A stretch of 64,000 nucleotides of DNA from Microcosmobacter sp040493455. GTDB taxonomy: Bacteria > Bacteroidota > Bacteroidia > Flavobacteriales > Flavobacteriaceae. Where the stretch lies: NCBI RefSeq assembly GCF_040493455.1, contig NZ_JANFDA010000002.1:310001-374000 (forward strand), written 5' to 3'. Positions 51,454 through 59,630 of the stretch are shown here, piece by piece. The translations under genes and the position numbers were made by a program. The notes beneath the pieces were generated by a model, which was not told the origin of the DNA, did not search any database, and saw nothing but the letters and a program-made list of their open reading frames with translations. The first letter of the stretch is position 1; the number at the start of each line of letters is the position of its first letter.

Positions 51454-51490
51454 AAAACAACTCCGCAAGATTGGAAAGGTGTTTGTCTTG
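51454..51490 (+). repeat. 37-bp direct repeat, copy 1, upstream of the LRR gene
   Basis: AAAACAACTCCGCAAGATTG onward to GTCTTG. It equals 54012-54048 at 35 of 37 bases. Downstream, a TATATTCG box (51523-51530) is followed by CTACAAA, as in copy 2. Confidence 0.9.
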
Positions 51491-51544
51491 AGGTTTATCT
51501 TTCATAGCGATTAAAATATCTATATATTCGCTACAAAAAAGAAC

Positions 51545-53875
51545 ATGAAAAACAACATTACTCTCCTTTTTATATTATTCTCATTCTCTGTATTTGCTCA
51601 ATGCCCTCCCCTTGCTGATTTTTACTCACAAGATGACATTGATTCATTCATAAATGATTACCCAAACTGTACTGAAATTATTGGTAATCTTAGAATAGGT
51701 GGTTCTAGTAATAATGATATATTAAATGTTGATGGTTTAAACAATATTACTTCGGTAGTAGGGAATATTAACCTCCGAAATCTTCAAGAATCAGTGGACT
51801 TAAGTGGGCTTAATAATCTTATTACAGTAAGTGGTAATTTTGAATTTGAATTCAATTCCGGTTCAAGTTTAACTGGTTTTAATAATTTACAAACTATTGG
51901 AGGAGATCTTGAATTTCTAGTAAACCATGCAACCACAATAGGTGGTTTTCCGAATCTAACCTCTGTGTCTGGTGGGTTGTTTTTTGATCAAAATAATAGT
52001 CAAAGTATTACAGGTTTTGAAAATTTGCTATCTGTTGGTGGTGATTTTTTGATGGACAGAAATGAATATTTATTAGATGCCAGTGGATTCACTAGCCTAG
52101 TATCCATAGGTGAAAATTTTATATTAACTGATAATGAGGAAGTAATTTCCATAAATGGATTTAATAATCTAGGAACAATAACAGGAGACTTTCGGATAAT
52201 AGACAACCCTCAATTAAACTCAATCCCTGCATTAGATCAATTGACATCTATAGGATCAAATTTAATAGTTAATAATACTGCTCTAGGTCAAATCAATATT
52301 TTTAATACAGTTGGAACATTAGGTGGTAATATTAATATTATAAATAACTCTAGTTTAACACAAATTGATGGCATAAATTTAATTAGTCAGTTAAATGGTG
52401 AATTGCTCATAGATAACAATACTTCGTTGCTTAGTATATCTGGCTTTAACCAATTAGAATCAATAGGCTTGGATCTTTATATTTTTAGAAATAGTAGTTT
52501 AAATGATATCACTGGCTTCAACTCATTGGAAGTTATTGGAGAAGATCTATATATGGGTTTGAATTCTATTAATACTTTTGATGGATTTGATAATCTACAA
52601 GAAATTCAAGGAAGCTTCTTCATCACTGAAAATAGCGGTACCAGTGCTTTGGTCGGTTTTAATCAACTTAGTCAAATAAATGGTTCATTCAATATTTCTT
52701 TTAGTAGTTTCAGTGATTTAACAGGTTTTGAAAGTTTATTGGAAGTAGGAAGTCATTTTTCAATAACCAATAGCTCAATGCAATCTTTATCTGGGTTTGA
52801 GAATTTAGCAAGTGTTGGAAGTACTATGTGGATTTTTGATAATCAAAACATTACCCTTTTTGATGAATTTAATAACTTAGTTACAATAGGAGGTTCATTA
52901 ATTATTCAAGACAATATGCAATTAGTAGAAACCAGTGGATTTAATCAATTAGTTTCTGTTGGTAATGAATTGAGATTCGACACAAATGATAGCTTGCTTA
53001 ATGTCAGTGGTTTTCAAGGATTAGAATGGGTAGATAAAACTGTCTTTTTCACACACAATGACGCATTATTTGAAATAAGTGGATTCAATAGTTTAACTAC
53101 AATAAACCAAAATGATGGAAATTCTGGAGTCTTTTTCACAAATAGTGCTAGTTTAGAAATTGTAAGCGGGTTTAATAATCTAGTTAACCTTGAGTCCAAT
53201 TTGGTTTTTGCTATTTGTCTAAGTCTAATCGACGTGTCTGGTTTTAACAATTTAGAATCAGTAACAGGTGGTTTTCAGTTTTCCGGTACAGGACTGGTGA
53301 ATTTTGAGGATTTTAGCAGTATGAGTTCAACAGGTGGTTTTTTGGTGATTAATTATAATGATGATCTTGTTAATCTAAATGGATTAGAAAATATTACTTC
53401 TACAGTAAGTGATTTGAGAATTTCTGATAATCCGCTATTGGTTAATATTGATGGCATTGCTAATCTTGATATCGCACAATCTCTAGTTATTCAATATAAT
53501 GATCTTTTGAGCACTTGCAATGTAGAATCAGTATGTGCACACTTCGAAGGCAATGGCGGTGGGTTTATTGAGACTAATAATGTGGGGTGTAATAGCACTG
53601 CTGAGACTTTAGATGCCTGTTCGAGCTTATCCATTAATGATGAAGAATTAGAATCGTTCACTATACATCCGAACCCAACTGAAAGCTCTATTAATATTGA
53701 AAGTCAATATTCTCATGACTATAGAATAAAGGTACTCGACATTTCTGGAAGAGTTGTATTAGATGAAACTGTAAATAAGACAGAAATAGATTTGTCGAGT
53801 TTAATCAATGGCCTATATATAGTTACCATCCAAGATGGTTCTAAACGTTATTCAGTAAAAGTTATAAAACAATAA
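51545..53875 (+). CDS. Leucine-rich/receptor-L-like surface protein with T9SS sorting domain
   Basis: A 776-residue exported protein. Signal peptide 1-18 (VFAQ). Residues about 30-670 consist of many repeats of roughly 20-23 residues with the form GFNNLxSVGGxLxIxxNxxL, alternately Ile- and Leu-rich. They form a beta-solenoid of the type seen in BspA-like and receptor-L domains. The last 85 residues, from SINDEELESFTIHPNP, are a type A T9SS sorting domain ending YSVKVIKQ. Likely anchored on the cell surface; ligand unknown. It has copy 1 of the 37-bp repeat upstream. Confidence 0.88.
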   Translation: MKNNITLLFILFSFSVFAQCPPLADFYSQDDIDSFINDYPNCTEIIGNLRIGGSSNNDILNVDGLNNITSVVGNINLRNLQESVDLSGLNNLITVSGNFEFEFNSGSSLTGFNNLQTIGGDLEFLVNHATTIGGFPNLTSVSGGLFFDQNNSQSITGFENLLSVGGDFLMDRNEYLLDASGFTSLVSIGENFILTDNEEVISINGFNNLGTITGDFRIIDNPQLNSIPALDQLTSIGSNLIVNNTALGQINIFNTVGTLGGNINIINNSSLTQIDGINLISQLNGELLIDNNTSLLSISGFNQLESIGLDLYIFRNSSLNDITGFNSLEVIGEDLYMGLNSINTFDGFDNLQEIQGSFFITENSGTSALVGFNQLSQINGSFNISFSSFSDLTGFESLLEVGSHFSITNSSMQSLSGFENLASVGSTMWIFDNQNITLFDEFNNLVTIGGSLIIQDNMQLVETSGFNQLVSVGNELRFDTNDSLLNVSGFQGLEWVDKTVFFTHNDALFEISGFNSLTTINQNDGNSGVFFTNSASLEIVSGFNNLVNLESNLVFAICLSLIDVSGFNNLESVTGGFQFSGTGLVNFEDFSSMSSTGGFLVINYNDDLVNLNGLENITSTVSDLRISDNPLLVNIDGIANLDIAQSLVIQYNDLLSTCNVESVCAHFEGNGGGFIETNNVGCNSTAETLDACSSLSINDEELESFTIHPNPTESSINIESQYSHDYRIKVLDISGRVVLDETVNKTEIDLSSLINGLYIVTIQDGSKRYSVKVIKQ

Positions 53876-54011
53876 CTTCGACAGTATTTGTAATCAACTA
53901 GAAGAAGTATACTCACAGTTTAAAAAATCTACTTTATCCTTATGGAGTCAGCCTTCTAAGGTTTTCGCATCCAAAAAACTTATATTTTTTTTACCATAAA
54001 TTATACATCAA

Positions 54012-54048
54012 AAAACAACTCCGCAAGATTGGAAAAGTGTTTATCTTG
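54012..54048 (+). repeat. 37-bp direct repeat, copy 2, upstream of an AraC gene
   Basis: Same sequence as copy 1 with two differences. A TAGATTTG -7 box (54058-54065) and CTACAAA follow, then the AraC-GyrI ATG at 54084. Confidence 0.9.
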
Positions 54049-54083
54049 GGTGTGGTTTAGATTTGCTACAAACTAATTAATGC

Positions 54084-54944
54084 ATGACAAACGGAGACGA
54101 TAATAAAACGTTTTACTTAGAGAAGCTCAACTTAGTTAAGGAGTACATTAACAATCATCTGGATGAGAAAATTTCTATAGAGACCTTAGCAGAGTTATCG
54201 TGTTTTTCGCCGTATCATTTTCATCGTATCAGTCGTGCATTACTCAATGAGCCCATTGGCTCGTACATTAATCGTATTCGGCTAGAGACTGCTTCAAAAT
54301 TGATGTTGTACGGCAAACAATCCATGGAACAAATTGCCTACAGTGTTGGTTTTGATAGACCTTCGTCGTTATCTAAGGCTTTCAAAAAGCAGTATGGCAT
54401 CTCTCCTACCGAATTCAAAAATGGCAAATCGTATTTAAAAAAACCACATGACATGGAAACGACAACACTCAACATTAAAAAACCGAAACTTGTTCACGTA
54501 GAAGACAAAAACTGTATTTATACAAGCCTTAATGGTGCCTACCAAACTCTAGACTATGCTGGCGCCTGGGGAAAGCTTTGGCAAGAAGTAAAAGCTCAGA
54601 AACTATTTACTGCTGGTATAGAACATGTAGGACAATCTTTTGATGATCCTGCGGTTACTGATGCCGAGAAAATAAGATATGATGCCTGCTTGGTGATTCA
54701 TAAGGATGCTAAACCCAATGGTGATATTGGTGTAAAAACTCTTAAAGGTGGCAAGTTTATGATGTTTCACTATACAGGATCTTACAGCAAGTTTGCTGAA
54801 GTGTATGATTACATTTTTAATACCTGGCTTCTTAACAGTGATTACAAGTTAAGGGATGAAGCGCCTCGGGAAGTGTATAGAAACAATCCAGAACGTACAG
54901 AGGAATCTAAATTGAAAACTGAGATTTGGGTTCCTGTTGAATAA
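54084..54944 (+). CDS. AraC-family regulator with GyrI-like ligand domain
   Basis: A 286-residue regulator and a paralogue of that at 50429. The AraC domain has NHLDEKISIETLAELSCFSPYHFHRISRALLNEP (18-51) and MEQIAYSVGFDRPSSLSKAFKKQYGISPTEFKNG (76-109). The ligand domain begins near TTTLNIKKPKLVHVEDKNC and ends KTEIWVPVE. It is on the other strand and in the same relative order with a membrane-envelope gene. It has copy 2 of the 37-bp repeat and a strong -7 box upstream. Confidence 0.9.
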   Translation: MTNGDDNKTFYLEKLNLVKEYINNHLDEKISIETLAELSCFSPYHFHRISRALLNEPIGSYINRIRLETASKLMLYGKQSMEQIAYSVGFDRPSSLSKAFKKQYGISPTEFKNGKSYLKKPHDMETTTLNIKKPKLVHVEDKNCIYTSLNGAYQTLDYAGAWGKLWQEVKAQKLFTAGIEHVGQSFDDPAVTDAEKIRYDACLVIHKDAKPNGDIGVKTLKGGKFMMFHYTGSYSKFAEVYDYIFNTWLLNSDYKLRDEAPREVYRNNPERTEESKLKTEIWVPVE

Positions 54945-54967
54945 TATACTAAATCATCATAGCTATG

Positions 54968-54998
54968 AAGGAATTGCAAGAGCAGTTCCTTTTTTTAT
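54968..54998 (+). terminator. Terminator of the second AraC-GyrI gene
   Basis: AAGGAATTGC and GCAGTTCCTT flank an AAGA loop with one G-T pair, then seven Ts. Strong intrinsic terminator. Confidence 0.9.
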
Positions 54999-55030
54999 TC
55001 AAAAATTTGATTATTAGTGTTTTACAGTTT

Positions 55031-55046
55031 TTGGCACGCTAATTGG
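55031..55046 (+). promoter_or_regulatory. -24/-12-like (sigma-54-type) promoter, copy 1
   Basis: TTGGCACGCTAATTGG: a GG and a TTGG ten bases later give the -24/-12 spacing, although the -12 dinucleotide is GG and not GC. It lies 68 bp before the secreted-protein start at 55114. A near-identical motif precedes its paralogue at 63328. Confidence 0.45.
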
Positions 55047-55113
55047 AATTGCTAAAACAAATAGCGTAAGCCGAAAAGCTAAAGAGTAGGCACAATCTAA
55101 AACCCTTATTACT

Positions 55114-55806
55114 ATGAAACGAATAGTATTACTTTTTACAGGTTTGTTAATGGGATTAACAACTGTATCAGCAGCAGAAACTACTGCAACCAAAGGAACT
55201 GATTTAGATATTACAAAACGCTATCGTTATACACAACCTATTTTGTTTGTGGAACGCGGTGTGGAGTTCCTAATCTTTCCTGATGGAAGTTTTGACTTCA
55301 ATACTGATTTTAATCCAAACGCTCAAGGTAGTGTGTATTATAGACGCTCCAGACGAGGCAATATCAACAGAACGCATGGTGCTCCTGGAACCGTTTATCA
55401 TAACTATGGCAGACCAAGAGGTGTCGTTGTAACTCATGATAGTTATGGTCGTGTAAGACGTATCGGAAATGTGTTTATCAACTACGATAGACAAGGTCGT
55501 ATAAAACGTGCAGGTTCTGTATACATGCGATATAGACGTGGCTTACTGAAGCAAGTTGGTGGCCTACACATTCAGTACAACAGAAGAGGACAAATCATTG
55601 GTACGACTGGCTTTGTAAACTTTAATAACCAAGGTTCTGGTATTTGTGGAGATACTGACTATTATCTCGACAATGGTTTTGATAATGACTGGTACGACAA
55701 CGATTGGAATGACGATTGGGATGATGATGATTTCTACTACTACAGAAGAGATGGTAAAGTGAAGAAATTGAAAAAACATAAGCGCTCCAAACGCTACGAT
55801 GACTAG
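55114..55806 (+). CDS. Secreted repeat protein with an acidic/basic tail
   Basis: A 230-residue exported protein. Signal peptide 1-21 (VSAAE). An FPDGSFDF segment (about 55-62) precedes repeats of the form YGRVRRIGNVFINYD, QGRIKRAGSVYMRY and GLLKQVGGLHIQY (about 110-165), all beta-like. The C-terminus has a run of Asp/Trp/Tyr (DNDWYDNDWNDDW, 192-204) and then a Lys/Arg-rich tail. No known domain. A paralogue starts at 63328; both have the same upstream motif. Confidence 0.75.
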   Translation: MKRIVLLFTGLLMGLTTVSAAETTATKGTDLDITKRYRYTQPILFVERGVEFLIFPDGSFDFNTDFNPNAQGSVYYRRSRRGNINRTHGAPGTVYHNYGRPRGVVVTHDSYGRVRRIGNVFINYDRQGRIKRAGSVYMRYRRGLLKQVGGLHIQYNRRGQIIGTTGFVNFNNQGSGICGDTDYYLDNGFDNDWYDNDWNDDWDDDDFYYYRRDGKVKKLKKHKRSKRYDD

Positions 55807-55842
55807 ATTATAATAGTCCGATTGATTGATAGTTGATTTACA

Positions 55843-55875
55843 AAAAATCCCGAAGTTTGGAGCTTCGGGATTTTT
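55843..55875. terminator. Bidirectional terminator
   Basis: AAAAATCCCGAAG (55843-55855) and CTTCGGGATTTTT (55863-55875) form a perfect 13-bp stem with a 7-base loop between convergent genes. Strong in both directions. Confidence 0.9.
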
Positions 55876-55893
55876 ATTTTGATGTTATACGTT

Positions 55894-57600
55894 CTATTTA
55901 ATTTTTGGTGCATTATGATTTCCATTCTGATGCAAGGTAAGCCCAGTAACTTTTCCGCTATCATCTTTATTGAATGTAATCTGCGCATCAACAACTTTAC
56001 TATAAAAACGATCATTAGACGATGCAAAGGCTTCAATGCGCTGCTGTCCTGTCGCTTGAACGAATAATCGATTCTCTTCTCTTGTAATAGTTAAGATGAA
56101 GCTAGGTTGAAGCTCATATTCTCCTACATAACTCTCAAGCATATCTATAGGCACTTTTACATCTTTTACCATTGTGCTTGTATCTACTCCAATACGATTG
56201 AGTACGTTAATGGCATTGGTATTACTTTTATTTAGTTCATAAGATTTTTTGTAATTCTTAATGGCTTGAATGGTATCTCCAGCAACCAATTGTGCTTCAC
56301 CTAAACTATCATAAGGATTAAAAGCCGAAGGATTCCTTTCTACATTAAACTGAAAAATAGCTAATGCTGTTTTTACATCTCCTTTTCCTAAGTAATCGTA
56401 GCCTAATGAATTGACTCCATTTTCGTCCACCACAAAGTTATTCCCACTAGTATTTAGAACTTCATTTATCTTAGTCATAGCTGATTCTATATCTTTCTTG
56501 TTAAGGAGTTTTGAAAGCTTCTTCGATATAGGCACTTTGGGCATTTCATAAGGCTTTCCTTCTAGAATATCATCCAAAGCATTCATTATAGCTCCATTAT
56601 TAGAGGCATTCCCATAATTGGTAAGAAGGATGTAACCACTATTATTATCGAGGTTTCTTCTTAAAAACGTACGATAACCATTCAAACCTCCCGAGTGCTG
56701 CACTACTTTTTTACCATCAACGACTCCAATTCCCCAGCCGTAGCCATACTGTGTTGGTTCTCCATTATTCAATTTAGCAGGTGTAAATGCTTCTTCTAGT
56801 GCAACTTTTGACACTAATTTCTCTGTATATAAAGCTTGATCCCATAGATGTAAATCATCAACAGTTGAATACATACCTCCTGCTCCTGTAGTGAAGATTT
56901 CATAGTCATTTAAATCACCATTAGCATTATAACCAACCGCTCTGTCTTTGATTTCTGGTGTAGACTTATCATATACTAAAGTATTTTCCATGCCTAAAGG
57001 GTCGAAGATGTTGGCTTTCATAAACTCATGAAATGGCACTCCTGAAGCTTTGGCAACAATCATAGACAACAACACATAGCCTCCATTACTATAACTAAAA
57101 TTATCTCCTGGTTGAAAATCTAATTGCTGCTTTATCAATAAGTCAAAGACATCCTGATTGTTTAATCCTGGCTTATAGGCACCTAATCTGTAATGATCTG
57201 GAATTCCTGAGGTATGATGCATTAAATGCCTGATGGTAACCTTATTGGCATAATCTGGGAACTCTGGGAAATATTTAGAGAGCTTATCATCATAAGATAA
57301 TTTACCTCGTTCCTTAAGTATCATTATAGCCATGGTAGTAAATTGCTTTGAAACCGAGGCTAAATACACTGAAGTACCAACATTCATTTTGCGGTTTGAA
57401 TTTTTATCGGCATATCCAAATGCATTGGTATATACTTTCTCACCATTTTGAGTTACTAGAATTGTACCATTAAACATTTCATTCTCGTAGCTGTACTGCA
57501 TCAACTTGTCTATCTTATTATATAGAGCTGAATGAGATTGTGAAGCGACTGATTGTACTAAAAAAAGCACAAAAAGTATTGCTGAAAATAGAGTTTTCAT
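55894..57600 (-). CDS. Beta-lactamase-fold serine hydrolase with TPR-like C-terminus
   Basis: A 568-residue exported protein. Signal peptide 1-20 (VASQS). The class C beta-lactamase/penicillin-binding-protein fold covers about 25-360: the SxxK motif S82-V-S-K85, the YSN (about 164-166) and the HSGG (about 300-303) are all present. A TPR-like region follows (NPSAFNPYDSLGEAQLVAGDTIQAIKNYKKSYELNK, 421-456), then a beta-rich end (about 485-568). Usual activity is peptidase or esterase, not penicillin resistance. It is the last gene of the YitT-cyclase run, 58 bp after a cyclase. Confidence 0.9.
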   Translation of the reverse strand: MKTLFSAILFVLFLVQSVASQSHSALYNKIDKLMQYSYENEMFNGTILVTQNGEKVYTNAFGYADKNSNRKMNVGTSVYLASVSKQFTTMAIMILKERGKLSYDDKLSKYFPEFPDYANKVTIRHLMHHTSGIPDHYRLGAYKPGLNNQDVFDLLIKQQLDFQPGDNFSYSNGGYVLLSMIVAKASGVPFHEFMKANIFDPLGMENTLVYDKSTPEIKDRAVGYNANGDLNDYEIFTTGAGGMYSTVDDLHLWDQALYTEKLVSKVALEEAFTPAKLNNGEPTQYGYGWGIGVVDGKKVVQHSGGLNGYRTFLRRNLDNNSGYILLTNYGNASNNGAIMNALDDILEGKPYEMPKVPISKKLSKLLNKKDIESAMTKINEVLNTSGNNFVVDENGVNSLGYDYLGKGDVKTALAIFQFNVERNPSAFNPYDSLGEAQLVAGDTIQAIKNYKKSYELNKSNTNAINVLNRIGVDTSTMVKDVKVPIDMLESYVGEYELQPSFILTITREENRLFVQATGQQRIEAFASSNDRFYSKVVDAQITFNKDDSGKVTGLTLHQNGNHNAPKIK

Positions 57601-57658
57601 AAAGAGGATGTGTTAATTGATTTATTATTAATGAGATGGAACTCTTAAAGTTACAAAC

Positions 57659-59614
57659 TTATTTTAGACTAACGAAGTACATTTCTACTTCTCCTTTTCC
57701 TTTGGCTTCGATCTTTCCTCGGCTTTCAAAAGTGAATTCTGGTTCGCCTTTGATATAATTATAGGTGTCTTCTGAAATGTTCACCTTACCAATCTCACCA
57801 TGACTTTCCATTCGTGATGCTGTATTTACCGTATCTCCCCAAATATCATACTGGAACTTCTTTACGCCAACAATACCTGCCACTACTGGACCTGTATGAA
57901 TGCCAACTCGCATCTCGAAAGCATGTTCGCCTTTGGCTTCTTTTTCCTTATGAAGCTTTATGATAAAGTCTTGCATCTCTAATGCTGCCAAAACTGTATT
58001 CTTTACTGAGTCGTTTGCTTTTACTGGTAAACCTCCTGCTGCCATGTAGGCATCTCCAATGGTTTTTATTTTTTCGATATTATACTTGCCCATAGTAGCA
58101 TCAAAAGCTTTAAAACATTCGTTGATATTGGCAACCAAATCCTTGGCTGACATCTTTTCCGATAAGCCTGTAAAGCCTTTGAAATCTGAAAACAGAATGG
58201 AGACCATTTCAAAATCTTGGGCTTCGGCTTCCCCTTTTTCTTTCAGTTCTTCGGCAACTTCGGCAGGTAGAATATTCAATAGTAAATTCTCGGAACGGTC
58301 TTTCTCTTTTTCGATGACGGCCTTTGCCTTTTTCGTATAACGCCATCTCCCATATAAGCCTCCAGAAACTAATAAGAAAAATAATCCTGCGCCTAAGGCT
58401 ATATTTCTGTTCTTGTCTTTTTTACGGACTTCTGCCTGATGCGCCATTTCTGTTTTTAGTTTGACTTCTTCATTTTGAAGGCTATCCTTTAAACGTTCTC
58501 TATCAAACTCAAAGCGTTGTATTTTTTTGGCCGTTTCAACTTCATTAAGGCTATCGTTTAGAGTTTGGTCGGTTTCTAAATTATGTAGCGCATTTTTTGA
58601 ATCACCTAAAGCCTTATAAACTTTATAAATACATTCGTTACAATCTTTTTGTTTTAAAAGGTCTCCAACAGATTCTGCCAAATTCAAAGCTTCCGAACAT
58701 CTTATTAATGCCTTATTATATTGTTCTGTTTTTAGGTGATTAAAACCCATCATGATTAAAGCAGCAATCATTTCGCGTTTGTCATCTATGGATGTACTCA
58801 CCTCTAGACTTTCTTCAAAATAGGCTTCAGCCTTATCATTCTCATTACGTTTTGCGTAGATACCACCAATGCTATACAGACTATATGCAACTCCGCTCAG
58901 ATCTTCTATCTCTCTATTAATTTTTAGGCTTTCCTGAAAGTGTAGAAGCGCTTTATCAGTATCACCCAATTCTTCATAGACTGAGCCAATGTTTCCGGTA
59001 GCATGAGAAATGCCAAACTTGTCTCCTGTTTCTTTACTAAGTGCCAAACTGTTCTCATAATACTCTAAAGCTTTCTCAAATTCACCTTGATCTACATATA
59101 GTGTACCTATATTGTGTAATGTACTGGAAACACCATCCTTGAAATTTGCATCTTCGTAGGCTATCAAAGATTCCTGATAATAATTTATGGCTACCATATA
59201 ATTACCTTGACTTGCCAATATATTTCCCAAATTATTTAGGTTACCTCCTATATCTCTCTTTCTGTTGAGTAACCTGGAATATTCTAAACTCTCTTCAATG
59301 TACTTAATTGATTGTGGATAATCTGCCGTTTGAAAGTAATACGCGCCTTTAATTTTTGAAGCATATAATAAGCCTAAATCGTAATTCTTTTCTCTGGAAA
59401 AGTTTTCTAAACTTTCTACCATAACCAAAACACTGTCTGGTTGATTGTATAAATATTTATCATTGATGTAAGCTGTCAATGAAATAACTCTAGTAGAATC
59501 TGCCTTGGTTTCATCTTGCCAAATATTATAAAGCGAATCTAATTCCGTTTGTGCAAAAGATGTGAAACAAAAGGAAAATAATAAGGTAGTGATGATAATT
59601 AATCGAAGCTTCAT
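57659..59614 (-). CDS. Adenylate cyclase (class III) with TPR sensor, copy A
   Basis: A 651-residue membrane enzyme. Signal peptide 1-21, then six or more TPR units facing the periplasm (about 85-345), a coiled segment, one membrane helix (about 405-424) and a cytoplasmic class III cyclase (about 445-651). Catalytic residues are all present: metal Asps D477 and D521, transition-state N597 and R601. The substrate-specifying pair is K517 and D590, as in adenylate cyclases, not the Glu/Cys of guanylate cyclases. It starts 16 bp after copy B. Confidence 0.92.
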   Translation of the reverse strand: MKLRLIIITTLLFSFCFTSFAQTELDSLYNIWQDETKADSTRVISLTAYINDKYLYNQPDSVLVMVESLENFSREKNYDLGLLYASKIKGAYYFQTADYPQSIKYIEESLEYSRLLNRKRDIGGNLNNLGNILASQGNYMVAINYYQESLIAYEDANFKDGVSSTLHNIGTLYVDQGEFEKALEYYENSLALSKETGDKFGISHATGNIGSVYEELGDTDKALLHFQESLKINREIEDLSGVAYSLYSIGGIYAKRNENDKAEAYFEESLEVSTSIDDKREMIAALIMMGFNHLKTEQYNKALIRCSEALNLAESVGDLLKQKDCNECIYKVYKALGDSKNALHNLETDQTLNDSLNEVETAKKIQRFEFDRERLKDSLQNEEVKLKTEMAHQAEVRKKDKNRNIALGAGLFFLLVSGGLYGRWRYTKKAKAVIEKEKDRSENLLLNILPAEVAEELKEKGEAEAQDFEMVSILFSDFKGFTGLSEKMSAKDLVANINECFKAFDATMGKYNIEKIKTIGDAYMAAGGLPVKANDSVKNTVLAALEMQDFIIKLHKEKEAKGEHAFEMRVGIHTGPVVAGIVGVKKFQYDIWGDTVNTASRMESHGEIGKVNISEDTYNYIKGEPEFTFESRGKIEAKGKGEVEMYFVSLK

Positions 59615-59630
59615 AATAAATTGTATTGCT

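Noticed and set aside
51454..54048. Insertion-sequence target duplication around the LRR gene
   Set aside because: 37 bp is too long for a typical target duplication, the copies differ, and there is no transposase or terminal inverted repeat.
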